A DNA stretch of 64,000 nt from contig CABYPE010000002.1 of assembly GCA_902520685.1 (NCBI GenBank), forward strand, positions 1 to 64,000. The letters are read 5' to 3'. The DNA is from an uncultured Pelagibacteraceae bacterium (GTDB lineage: Bacteria > Pseudomonadota > Alphaproteobacteria > Pelagibacterales > Pelagibacteraceae). Below are positions 56,852-64,000 of this stretch, in pieces. A model generated the notes under the pieces. That model ran no database searches and was not told the DNA's origin. It was given only the letters and a program-made list of their open reading frames with translations. Within the stretch, counting starts at the first letter, position 1. The number at the start of each line of letters is the position of its first letter. A program made the position numbers and the translations under genes.

Positions 56852-58597
56852 ATGATCAATTCAGATGAATTACTAAATAAAATCAAAGGTTACAACAAAT
56901 TTGTTAATCTGGATCGTTTAAATAAAGCTTATGATTTTGCAGTAAAGGCTCATTCAAATCAAAAACGAGCTTCTGGAGATCCTTATTCAGTTCATCCGAT
57001 TGAAGTGGCAAATATCTTAACCGACTTGAAATTAGACTCTGCCACAATTGCAACAGGTTTATTGCACGATACAATAGAAGATACATTTGCAACATACGAA
57101 ATTATCAAAAATGAATTTGGTGAAGAGGTAGCTGAACTTGTTGATGGTGTAACTAAGATATCAGTATTTGAAAATACAGCTGCAGCAAATTCAAAAGCAG
57201 AAAATTTTAGAAAATTAATTTTAGCAACATCAAAGGATATTAGAGTTCTACTTGTAAAATTAGCAGACCGACTACATAATATGAGAACGATCAAGTCTAT
57301 TAAAAATGAGGACAAAAGAAAAAGAATTTCTCAAGAAACAATGGAAATTTATGCTCCACTAGCAGATAGAATGGGCATGCATCGTATAAGAGATGAATTA
57401 GAAGATTTATCTTTTGAAATATTAAATCTTGACGCAAGAAAACTAATTCAAACTAGACTAAATGAAATTAAAAAAGATAAAGAAGATATATTTGAAAGTC
57501 TTTCTTCAGAAATTAAAGATCTATTATTTGAAAATGATATAACAGCATCAATTTATGGAAGAGAAAAAACACCTTTTTCTATTTGGAGAAAAGTTCAAAA
57601 AAAAAGAGTTTCATTGGAGCAAATAACTGACATTATTGGTTTTAGAATTATTGTGAAAAATTTTGATCAATGTTATCAAACATTAGGAGCTTTACATAAA
57701 AAATGGAATTGCATACCTGGTAAATTTAAAGACTACATATCTTCACCAAAGATAAATGGTTACAAATCTCTTCATACATCAGTTATTGGGTCTTATAAAA
57801 AACCAATTGAAATTCAGATTAGAACATCTGAGATGCATGATTTCGCTGAAAGAGGAATAGCATCACATTGGAAATATAAATCATCAGAAAAATTAAGCAC
57901 CCTTCAATGGAAAGAATATGATTGGCTAAAAGATTTAGTTGAAATTATTGAAAAAAATGAAAATCCAGAACATTCATACGAATATACAAAACTCCAAATG
58001 TTTCAAGAAAATGTATTTTGTTTTACACCGAAGGGGTCAGTAATTAAATTACCAAAAAATGCCACTTCAATAGATTTCGCATATGCTGTTCATACTAAAA
58101 TAGGAAATACTGCAATTGGTTGTGAAATCAATGGAAATAAAAGTGAATTACAAACAATCTTGAGAAATGGTGACACGGTTCATATCACAACATCAAAAAA
58201 TCAATCTCCTTCTTTACACTGGATACCAGTAACCAAAACAGGCAAGGCAAGAGCTGCTATACGAAGATACTGGCATGACAAAGGAGAAGAAAAAGAGCAA
58301 AAATTAAAAAAATATAACACTACTCTTTGGATTTCTTTGCCAGATAAACCTGGTCAATTGGGTAGTATAAGTTCACTTATTGGTCATCATAAATTGAACA
58401 TTTCAAACTTAGAAATGGCAGGTAAAAATCCAAATTATATAAATTTCAAATTTCAGCTGATAATTAGAAATTTAAAAAATTTTACTAATTTTATTGCGGA
58501 GTTAAAACAAAAAGGTATAAAATTTAAAATAATTAGACACGAAGATAAAAGAAATGCTTTCACTCAAAAAATCCTTAAATATTTTAAAAAAGACTAA
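56852..58597 (+). CDS. rsh: Bifunctional (p)ppGpp synthetase/hydrolase, shortened RSH protein
   Basis: Sets the stringent alarmone level, 581 residues against the usual 700-750. The HD hydrolase domain holds H72-D73 and E76-D77 in LLHDTIEDT, and is intact. The synthetase domain (about 230-350) has FGFRII-like GFRIIVKNF, KDYISSPKINGYKSLHT and IEIQIRTSEMH. A TGS domain (about 385-450) and a C-terminal ACT domain (about 490-575) follow. The helical and zinc-finger/RIS-type region between TGS and ACT is cut to about 50 residues. One single RSH is usual in this group. Overlaps pyrE by 44 bases. Confidence 0.93.
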   Translation: MINSDELLNKIKGYNKFVNLDRLNKAYDFAVKAHSNQKRASGDPYSVHPIEVANILTDLKLDSATIATGLLHDTIEDTFATYEIIKNEFGEEVAELVDGVTKISVFENTAAANSKAENFRKLILATSKDIRVLLVKLADRLHNMRTIKSIKNEDKRKRISQETMEIYAPLADRMGMHRIRDELEDLSFEILNLDARKLIQTRLNEIKKDKEDIFESLSSEIKDLLFENDITASIYGREKTPFSIWRKVQKKRVSLEQITDIIGFRIIVKNFDQCYQTLGALHKKWNCIPGKFKDYISSPKINGYKSLHTSVIGSYKKPIEIQIRTSEMHDFAERGIASHWKYKSSEKLSTLQWKEYDWLKDLVEIIEKNENPEHSYEYTKLQMFQENVFCFTPKGSVIKLPKNATSIDFAYAVHTKIGNTAIGCEINGNKSELQTILRNGDTVHITTSKNQSPSLHWIPVTKTGKARAAIRRYWHDKGEEKEQKLKKYNTTLWISLPDKPGQLGSISSLIGHHKLNISNLEMAGKNPNYINFKFQLIIRNLKNFTNFIAELKQKGIKFKIIRHEDKRNAFTQKILKYFKKD

Positions 58598-59141
58598 TGC
58601 ACTTTTGGAAGGACATTTTGTTTTGTCGTCAGGTTTGCACTCACCTAAATATATTCAATGTGCAAAACTTTTAAGTTATCCTCATAAAGCTGATTTAATT
58701 TGTAAATCCTTAGCAAATAAGATTAAAAAAAATTTTAAAAAAATCGATGTTATATTAGCTCCAGCAATAGGTGGTATAGTAATAGGTTATGAAATTGGTA
58801 AGCTTTTAAAAAAAGAGACAATTTTTTGTGAAAGAATAAATGGTAAATTCAAATTAAGAAGAGGTTTTAGTATAAAGAAAAATTCAAGAGTTTTAATAGT
58901 TGAAGATGTTATCACTACGGGTAAATCAAGCTTAGAATGTGTGCTATTAATTAATAAATCTAAGGCAAAATTGGTAGGGTTTGCTTCAATAATAAATCGA
59001 TCAACAAAAAATAATTTAAAAATTAAACAAAAAATTATTTCTCATTTAAAAATTGAGGTTCCAACTTATAAATCAAATCAATTACCAAATGAATTAAAAT
59101 CAATTCCAATAACTAAACCTGGAAGTAGATTTATAAAGTGA
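58554..59141 (+). CDS. pyrE: Orotate phosphoribosyltransferase
   Basis: Makes orotidine 5'-phosphate from orotate and PRPP, 195 residues. The opening NALLEGHFVLSSGLHSPKYIQ, the PAIGGIVIGYEIG segment and the PRPP-loop VLIVEDVITTGKSS are conserved. The ATG at 58554 lies inside rsh by 44 bases; it is preferred because the residues ahead of ALLEGHF are needed to complete the N-terminal helix. The pyrimidine genes here are split between this locus and pyrBC. Confidence 0.94.
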   Translation: MLSLKKSLNILKKTNALLEGHFVLSSGLHSPKYIQCAKLLSYPHKADLICKSLANKIKKNFKKIDVILAPAIGGIVIGYEIGKLLKKETIFCERINGKFKLRRGFSIKKNSRVLIVEDVITTGKSSLECVLLINKSKAKLVGFASIINRSTKNNLKIKQKIISHLKIEVPTYKSNQLPNELKSIPITKPGSRFIK

Positions 59142-59857
59142 AACGTTTAGGTGTAAATATAGACCATATTGCAACACTTAGGAATGCAAGAGGTGAGTTT
59201 CATCCAGATCCTTATTTTGCCGCTAAATTTGTAAAAAAACAAGGCGCAGACTCAATTACAATTCATTTAAGAGATGATAGACGTCATATCAATGATTTAG
59301 ATGCTAAAAATATCTGCTCTATCAAAAATTTATTAGTTAATTTAGAAATTTCTATTAAAGATGAAATAGTTAAAAATGCTCTTAAAATAAGACCAAATTA
59401 TATTTGTATTGTTCCTGAAAATAGAAAAGAAATAACTACAGAAGGTGGATTAAATTTAAGAAAAAATAAAAATCAAATTAAAAAAATTATTAAAAAATTC
59501 AAAGAAAAAAATATACGAACTAGTCTTTTTATCAATCCATCACAAAAAGATGTCTTAATTTCAAAAGAATTCAATGTTGATTGTATTGAGATACACACTG
59601 GTAAATTTGCTAATTTAGTCAAATCTCAAAAAAAAATCAAAAATGAATTAGATAGAATCGGTAAAGCTTGCAAACTTGCAGATAATTTAGGTTTAGAAGT
59701 TCATGCCGGACATGGTTTAGATTATAGATCAACTAAAATTTTATCTAAAATAAAAGAAATTAAAGAATTCAATATTGGACATTTTATAATAGGAGAGTCA
59801 ATTTTTTTAGGTATTAAAACAGTTATAAGAAAATTTAAAAAAATTATTAAATCATGA
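59138..59857 (+). CDS. pdxJ: Pyridoxine 5'-phosphate synthase, GTG start
   Basis: Last ring-forming step of the deoxyxylulose-phosphate-dependent route to vitamin B6, 239 residues. RLGVNIDHIATLRNARGE, ADSITIHLRDDRRHI, the IVPENRKEITTEGGL block and HAGHGLDYRS near residue 190 are conserved. The GTG at 59138 overlaps the pyrE stop by four bases, and the MKRLGVNIDH motif requires it. Coupled to acpS by ATGA. Confidence 0.95.
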   Translation: MKRLGVNIDHIATLRNARGEFHPDPYFAAKFVKKQGADSITIHLRDDRRHINDLDAKNICSIKNLLVNLEISIKDEIVKNALKIRPNYICIVPENRKEITTEGGLNLRKNKNQIKKIIKKFKEKNIRTSLFINPSQKDVLISKEFNVDCIEIHTGKFANLVKSQKKIKNELDRIGKACKLADNLGLEVHAGHGLDYRSTKILSKIKEIKEFNIGHFIIGESIFLGIKTVIRKFKKIIKS

Positions 59858-60240
59858 AAACAATAGGTATTGGGGTTGATATAGTTAGAAATGATAGAAT
59901 TAAATCATTAATAAAGAATAAGAATTTTATCAATCGCACATTTAGTAAAAAGGAAATCTCTATATCAAAAAAAATTTTAAACAAAACAAATTTTTTTTCT
60001 AAACGATTTGCTGCCAAAGAGTCTTTTGCTAAAGCTTTGGGAACCGGTTTTCGCAATAATCTCTCCTTCAAAGATATAGAAATTATTAATGATAAATTAG
60101 GTAAACCCTATTATTTAACAAATGATAAGATTAAAAAACTTATTAAAAAAAAAAAGAAAATTAATAAATTTGAATTGTTTCTTTCAATTTCTGATGAAAA
60201 AGATTATTCAGTATCATTCACTATTATTCAAAAAATTTAA
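59854..60240 (+). CDS. acpS: Holo-[acyl-carrier-protein] synthase
   Basis: Attaches 4'-phosphopantetheine to acyl carrier protein, 128 residues. IGIGVDIVRNDRI holds the first metal aspartate; RFAAKESFAKALGTG holds the second acid and the basic segment; DKLGKPYYL follows. Four-base overlap with pdxJ and one-base overlap with lepB. The order pdxJ-acpS-lepB-rnc is a stable alphaproteobacterial unit. Confidence 0.95.
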   Translation: MKTIGIGVDIVRNDRIKSLIKNKNFINRTFSKKEISISKKILNKTNFFSKRFAAKESFAKALGTGFRNNLSFKDIEIINDKLGKPYYLTNDKIKKLIKKKKKINKFELFLSISDEKDYSVSFTIIQKI

Positions 60241-60974
60241 TGATATCAAAAAAAGTAATAACAGATAATTTAAAAACCCTTTTTTATGCTCTTATTATTG
60301 CCGTTTTTATAAGATCTTTACTTTTACAACCATTTTATATCCCATCTTCATCAATGGAACCAACACTTTTAGTTGGTGATAGGCTATTCGTTACTAAATA
60401 CTCTTATGGTTATAGCAAACACTCTTTTCCTTTTAGTCCACCAATATTAAGTAAAAGAATAATCTTTTCTAAGCCTAAACGTGGAGATGTGGTAGTATTC
60501 AAAACACCTGCTGATAATAGAACGGACTATATAAAAAGATTAATTGGATTACCAGGTGACAAAATTCAATTTATAGATTCCAATCTTTACATTAATAGTA
60601 ATGAAGTACCTAAATCTCGTTTATCAAAATCAGATAAAATTTTTTGTGGAAATAAAACAATTGATGTATTTACTTTTGAAGAGAAACTTCCAAATAATAG
60701 ATTACATAAATCAGCATATTTAAAAAGCTACTCCTTTGACAATTCAGATCTTTTTATTGTGCCAAAAGATCACTTTTTTTTTCTTGGAGACAATAGAGAT
60801 TGTTCAAAGGATAGTAGATTTTTATCTAGTGTTGGATATGTTCACAAAGAAAATCTTGTAGGGAAAGCCCAATTTATTTTTTTTTCATCTGATAAAACAA
60901 TTGGAAGTTTTTTTAAATTTTGGAAATGGAATAAATCGATTAGATTTAAAAGATTCTTTAAGAAAATTATTTGA
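60240..60974 (+). CDS. lepB: Signal peptidase I
   Basis: Inner-membrane serine/lysine protease that removes signal peptides, 244 residues. One N-terminal membrane helix (about 12-30), catalytic S38 in SSSMEPTLLVGDR, the general-base K99 in DYIKRLIGLPGDKI, and the DNRDCSKDSRF box are visible. It overlaps acpS by one base and rnc by four. Confidence 0.96.
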   Translation: MISKKVITDNLKTLFYALIIAVFIRSLLLQPFYIPSSSMEPTLLVGDRLFVTKYSYGYSKHSFPFSPPILSKRIIFSKPKRGDVVVFKTPADNRTDYIKRLIGLPGDKIQFIDSNLYINSNEVPKSRLSKSDKIFCGNKTIDVFTFEEKLPNNRLHKSAYLKSYSFDNSDLFIVPKDHFFFLGDNRDCSKDSRFLSSVGYVHKENLVGKAQFIFFSSDKTIGSFFKFWKWNKSIRFKRFFKKII

Positions 60975-61642
60975 TGAAAATAGACTATTCAAATTTAGAA
61001 ATTAAAATTGATTATAAGTTTAAAGATAAAAAACTTTTAATTAAATCACTAACACACAAAAGTTATGATAAAATCAAAAATAATGAAAAAATAGAATTTT
61101 TAGGTGATAGAGTTTTAGGTTTAATAGTAGCTAAAAAACTTTTAGAAATTTATCCTGATGAAAAAGAAGGTATACTAGACAAAAAATTTGCATCTTTAGT
61201 AAACAAAAAAACTTGTTTACAAGTTGGTAAAAATATCAATCTTGAAAAATATATTTTAACATTTAATCCTAAAAATAAAAAAATTAAAGTTGAAGATAAA
61301 GTAATTGCTGATTGTTGTGAAGCTTTGATAGGTGCTATATATTTAGATAAAGGTTTTCAAGCTGCAGAAAATTTTATACTTACTCTTTGGGAAAAAAATA
61401 TTAAAGATAGTATTATTACTCAAATCGATGCCAAAACTAAATTACAAGAATACTCACTTAAGAAATTTAAAAAACTTCCAACATATAAAATAATTTCAAA
61501 TACTGGACCTAGACATAAACCTGTTTTTAGAATGGGTGTGAAACTACCAGGTTCAAAACTTTATATAGGACAAGGTTCTTCTAAAAAAGATGCTGAACAA
61601 AATGCAGCAATTTCATGTTTAAATAATAATTTAAAATTATGA
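60971..61642 (+). CDS. rnc: Ribonuclease III
   Basis: Double-strand-specific endonuclease for rRNA precursor and mRNA processing, 223 residues. The catalytic signature is NEKIEFLGDRVLGLIV, the second acidic cluster is VIADCCEALIGAIYLDKG, and the C-terminal double-stranded RNA-binding domain ends with SSKKDAEQNAAISCL. Four-base overlaps with lepB and recO. era, which usually follows rnc in this operon, is absent. Confidence 0.97.
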   Translation: MMKIDYSNLEIKIDYKFKDKKLLIKSLTHKSYDKIKNNEKIEFLGDRVLGLIVAKKLLEIYPDEKEGILDKKFASLVNKKTCLQVGKNINLEKYILTFNPKNKKIKVEDKVIADCCEALIGAIYLDKGFQAAENFILTLWEKNIKDSIITQIDAKTKLQEYSLKKFKKLPTYKIISNTGPRHKPVFRMGVKLPGSKLYIGQGSSKKDAEQNAAISCLNNNLKL

Positions 61643-62319
61643 ATTGGGATGATATCGGTTACCTGTTGTCAAAAAATAGATATAATGAAAATTCTTTAAT
61701 AGCAGAAATTTTCACTGAAAAGCACGGAAAAACCTCAGGAATAATATTTGGTGGTACCTCAAAAAAGATTAAAAACTATCTTCAAATAGGAAATAAATTA
61801 TATACAACTTTTAACTCTAAATCTGAAAATAAGATTGGTTATTTTAAAATTGAAATTTTAAATGCGTTTTCACCAAATTATTTTGATAATTCTAACAAAT
61901 TGAACTGCATCTCATCCGCAATGAGTTTGATAAAGATATTAACTGCTGAGTCTCAAACAAATGAAAGTGTCTTCAATTTAATTGATGAATTTTACCAATT
62001 ATTAAAAAAACCTGATTGGTTAAAGAAATATATTTTTTGGGAATTAGATCTTTTAAGTATTATTGGCTTCGATTTAGATCTTAAAAAAATTGTTAACAAA
62101 GAATTTATTGATAATAAGATTTTATATGTAGCAAAGTCCTCTACTGATCAAAAAATAGTACCTAATTTTCTTATTGAAAAAAATGATAAATCAGAAAATA
62201 TTAAAGATCTTTTAAGTGGCCTTAAATTGGTTGGAGATTTTATGGATAAAACTATTCTAAAACCAAATAATGTAAGTTATCCAATTAGTAGAAATCAATT
62301 TATAAATTCTTTAGGATAA
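61639..62319 (+). CDS. recO: DNA repair protein RecO
   Basis: Annealing and RecA-loading factor of the RecFOR pathway, 226 residues. It has the OB-fold opening DIGYLLSKNRYNENSLIAEIFTEKHGKTSGII, with later LLSIIGFDLDL, a divergent but recognisable RecO pattern; the cysteine zinc site of many homologues is not seen. It overlaps rnc by four bases, taking the place usually held by era. It ends next to convergent hemB without a gap. Confidence 0.85.
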   Translation: MNWDDIGYLLSKNRYNENSLIAEIFTEKHGKTSGIIFGGTSKKIKNYLQIGNKLYTTFNSKSENKIGYFKIEILNAFSPNYFDNSNKLNCISSAMSLIKILTAESQTNESVFNLIDEFYQLLKKPDWLKKYIFWELDLLSIIGFDLDLKKIVNKEFIDNKILYVAKSSTDQKIVPNFLIEKNDKSENIKDLLSGLKLVGDFMDKTILKPNNVSYPISRNQFINSLG

Positions 62320-63309
62320 TTAAAATAAAATCTTATCTAATCTATCTGCGTAATATGTTACAATTGCATTAGCACCAGCTCTCTTAAATGCAACTAAACT
62401 TTCATATATAGCGTTTTTATTGATCAATTTTTTAGCAATGGCCGTCTCAATCAAACTATATTCACCTGATACTTGATATGCAAGGACAGGTAATTTGAAT
62501 TTTTCTTTTATAGATTTTATTATATCCAAGTAAGGCATACCAGGTTTAACCATTACCATATCAGCACCTTCCTTTATATCTAAAGCTACTTCTCTTAATG
62601 CTTCATTAGAATTTCTAAAATCCATCTGATATGTTTTTTTATTCCCTTTTAATGAACCCTTGGATCCAACCGCGTCTCTAAAAGGACCATAAAAACTAGA
62701 AGCATACTTTGCTGCATAAGATAATATTTGGACGTTTTGGAATTTATTTTTATCTAAAGCTTTTCTAATTTTACCAATTCTACCATCCATCATGTCTGAT
62801 GGTGCAAGAACATCACAACCCATTTCTGCCTGAAGTAATGATTGATTAATCAAAACTTCAATAGTTTCATCGTTTAGAATGGTATTTGATCTGATCAAGC
62901 CGTCATGACCATGTGAAGTGTAAGGATCTAAAGCTACGTCGCACATTATTCCTATTTGATTTTTATATCTTTTTTTAATTTCTTGTATAGCTCTACAAAC
63001 TAAATTTTTCTCATTGAGTGATTCTGTGCCCAATTCATCTTTAAGTAATTTTTGTGTTTTTGGAAAAAGGGCAACCATTGGTATTTTTTTACTAATAGCT
63101 CTGTCTACAATTTGGCTTAATCGATTGATTGTATATCTATAAACACCTGGCATAGACGAGATCTCTTGTTTTTTATTAGAGCCCTCTATTAAAAAAATAG
63201 GTAATATAAAGTCATTTGGACTTAAAGAATTTTCTTGAATTAGTCTTCTAGACCAAGACTCTTTTCTACCTCTTCTTAATCTCAGACTAGGATATTTTCC
63301 AATAATCAT
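62320..63309 (-). CDS. hemB: Delta-aminolevulinic acid dehydratase (porphobilinogen synthase)
   Basis: Second common step of haem synthesis, 329 residues. RLRRGRKESWSRRLIQEN, the metal-site DVALDPYTSHGHDG, the lysine in SYAAKYASSFYGPFRDA and the Schiff-base lysine in MVMVKPGMPYLD are conserved. The metal site is aspartate-rich, not cysteine-rich, indicating the Mg2+-type enzyme. It ends right at the recO stop on the other strand. Confidence 0.96.
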   Translation of the reverse strand: MIIGKYPSLRLRRGRKESWSRRLIQENSLSPNDFILPIFLIEGSNKKQEISSMPGVYRYTINRLSQIVDRAISKKIPMVALFPKTQKLLKDELGTESLNEKNLVCRAIQEIKKRYKNQIGIMCDVALDPYTSHGHDGLIRSNTILNDETIEVLINQSLLQAEMGCDVLAPSDMMDGRIGKIRKALDKNKFQNVQILSYAAKYASSFYGPFRDAVGSKGSLKGNKKTYQMDFRNSNEALREVALDIKEGADMVMVKPGMPYLDIIKSIKEKFKLPVLAYQVSGEYSLIETAIAKKLINKNAIYESLVAFKRAGANAIVTYYADRLDKILF

Positions 63310-63382
63310 GTTTTAATTTACATTTAAATTGCGACAAAAGTAATATACACATATACAATAAAAAAGGTACAAAGCAAACTCG

Positions 63383-64000
63383 ATGACAATAGAAAATTCA
63401 AAAGTAGTAGATCTAAATATTAAAAAAGAAGACAGGGTTTTAGACTTTAGTGATTTTCAAAAGCAAGAAATTAAATTTGATATTAAAGAATTACAAGAGG
63501 CTTATCACCAGATAGTAAAAATTAAAAAATTTGAGGATGCAGGAGTCTCCCACTTTGGAGCTATATCATTAACTCAAATACCTGGAGATCCAGATTCAAT
63601 TAAAGGCAGTAAAGCTCGAGGTATATTTTGGACAAAACCTGATAGATCAGGAAAAGAAGTTGTTCGAGATGAATCTTTAAATGAGTCGGCTTATTCAGAA
63701 TTTATTAAAGATTATGAAAATACTTATTTTAAAGAAGTTTATGATGTTCTTTCATCTAGATATAAACTTGGAAGAGTAAGAGTTCTTTTAAAAGAACCAA
63801 GATCAACTTTGAGTTGGCACAGAGATCCTGAACCAAGATTGCACATACCTATAATTACAAACCCTGGTTCAATAATGGTAATTGATAATGTAGCAAAACA
63901 TATGCCTGCTGATGGATCAGTCTGGATTACTAATAATACCAAATATCATAATGCATTCAACGGTGGAGAAGAAAATAGAATACATTTAGTTGCTTGTGTT
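63383..64000 (+). CDS. Aspartyl/asparaginyl beta-hydroxylase-like 2-oxoglutarate oxygenase, 3' end cut off
   Basis: An open frame of 206 codons from ATG at 63383 to the last base, with no stop; the window ends inside it. The C-terminal half has LSWHRDPEPRLHIPI (H-x-D iron ligands and the arginine/histidine pair), then a tryptophan and YHNAFNGGEENRIHLV (third histidine and 2-oxoglutarate arginine), the pattern of the aspartyl/asparaginyl beta-hydroxylase family. The N-terminal 80 residues show no recognised domain. Divergent from hemB, so separately regulated. Substrate unknown; it could act on a peptide or a free amino acid. Confidence 0.8.
   Translation, partial: MTIENSKVVDLNIKKEDRVLDFSDFQKQEIKFDIKELQEAYHQIVKIKKFEDAGVSHFGAISLTQIPGDPDSIKGSKARGIFWTKPDRSGKEVVRDESLNESAYSEFIKDYENTYFKEVYDVLSSRYKLGRVRVLLKEPRSTLSWHRDPEPRLHIPIITNPGSIMVIDNVAKHMPADGSVWITNNTKYHNAFNGGEENRIHLVACV

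Noticed and set aside
56904-57315. Minus-strand frames opposite the HD domain of rsh
   Set aside because: Opposite a highly conserved catalytic domain; shadow reading frames.
63739-63942. 67-codon minus-strand frame at the end of the window
   Set aside because: Antisense to the 2-oxoglutarate oxygenase gene, whose iron-ligand motifs show the plus strand is the coding one.
1-64000. CRISPR arrays, insertion sequences, prophage or integrase genes
   Set aside because: None of the proteins resembles a transposase, integrase or Cas protein, and no regularly spaced repeats were seen.

Overview
The window is a contiguous stretch of a small, very AT-rich, densely packed alphaproteobacterial chromosome. 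I assign it to the SAR11 clade (Candidatus Pelagibacter or a close relative). The reasons are strong A/T bias at third positions, lysine- and asparagine-rich proteins, intergenic gaps mostly under 40 bases, many ATGA or TAATG gene junctions, alphaproteobacterial gene orders (rsh-pyrE-pdxJ-acpS-lepB-rnc-recO; pyrB-pyrC-plsY-topA) and a four-subunit sarcosine oxidase operon. The species call is inference from gene content; no database search was possible.

Bases 1-24,130 (+ strand) hold the transcription and translation core: the 3' part of rpoB, rpoC, a structured leader, the str genes (rpsL, rpsG, fusA), the S10-spc ribosomal genes from rpsJ to rplO, secY, adk, then rpsM-rpsK-rpoA-rplQ and an rluC-type pseudouridine synthase. 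tuf and rpmD are missing from their usual places.

Bases 24,098-42,174 are mixed housekeeping genes in short runs on both strands: lipB, mgtE, panC, galU-ugd, a leftward block of ruvX, pyrB, a dihydroorotase-like pyrC, plsY, topA and a RidA-family gene, then a rightward block of gatC-gatA-gatB, an O-methyltransferase, trhO, a MATE exporter and a secreted nuclease.

Bases 42,171-48,838 (- strand) form a probable catabolic operon, soxB-soxD-soxA-soxG followed by an ABC substrate-binding protein and one ABC permease. It would demethylate sarcosine to glycine and feed methyl groups to tetrahydrofolate. No ABC ATPase is encoded here.

A tRNA-Ser(GCU) gene at 48,902-48,993 precedes the most accessory-looking segment, 49,088-52,726: an asparagine-synthetase-like amidotransferase, a small nucleotidyltransferase and a phosphonopyruvate-decarboxylase-like ThDP enzyme, overlapping head to tail and bracketed by a 13-base direct repeat. 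This may be a transferred cassette for a phosphonate- or aminoethyl-type surface modification, but it lacks the usual PEP mutase.

Bases 52,743-63,309 return to housekeeping: slt, dapA-smpB-folK, a shortened RelA/SpoT protein, pyrE-pdxJ-acpS-lepB-rnc-recO (without rpoZ and era at their usual sites) and hemB. The window ends inside an aspartyl/asparaginyl-hydroxylase-like 2-oxoglutarate oxygenase gene at 63,383. No CRISPR array, insertion sequence, rRNA gene or clear Rho-independent terminator was seen, and no gene-free stretch exceeds 300 bases.
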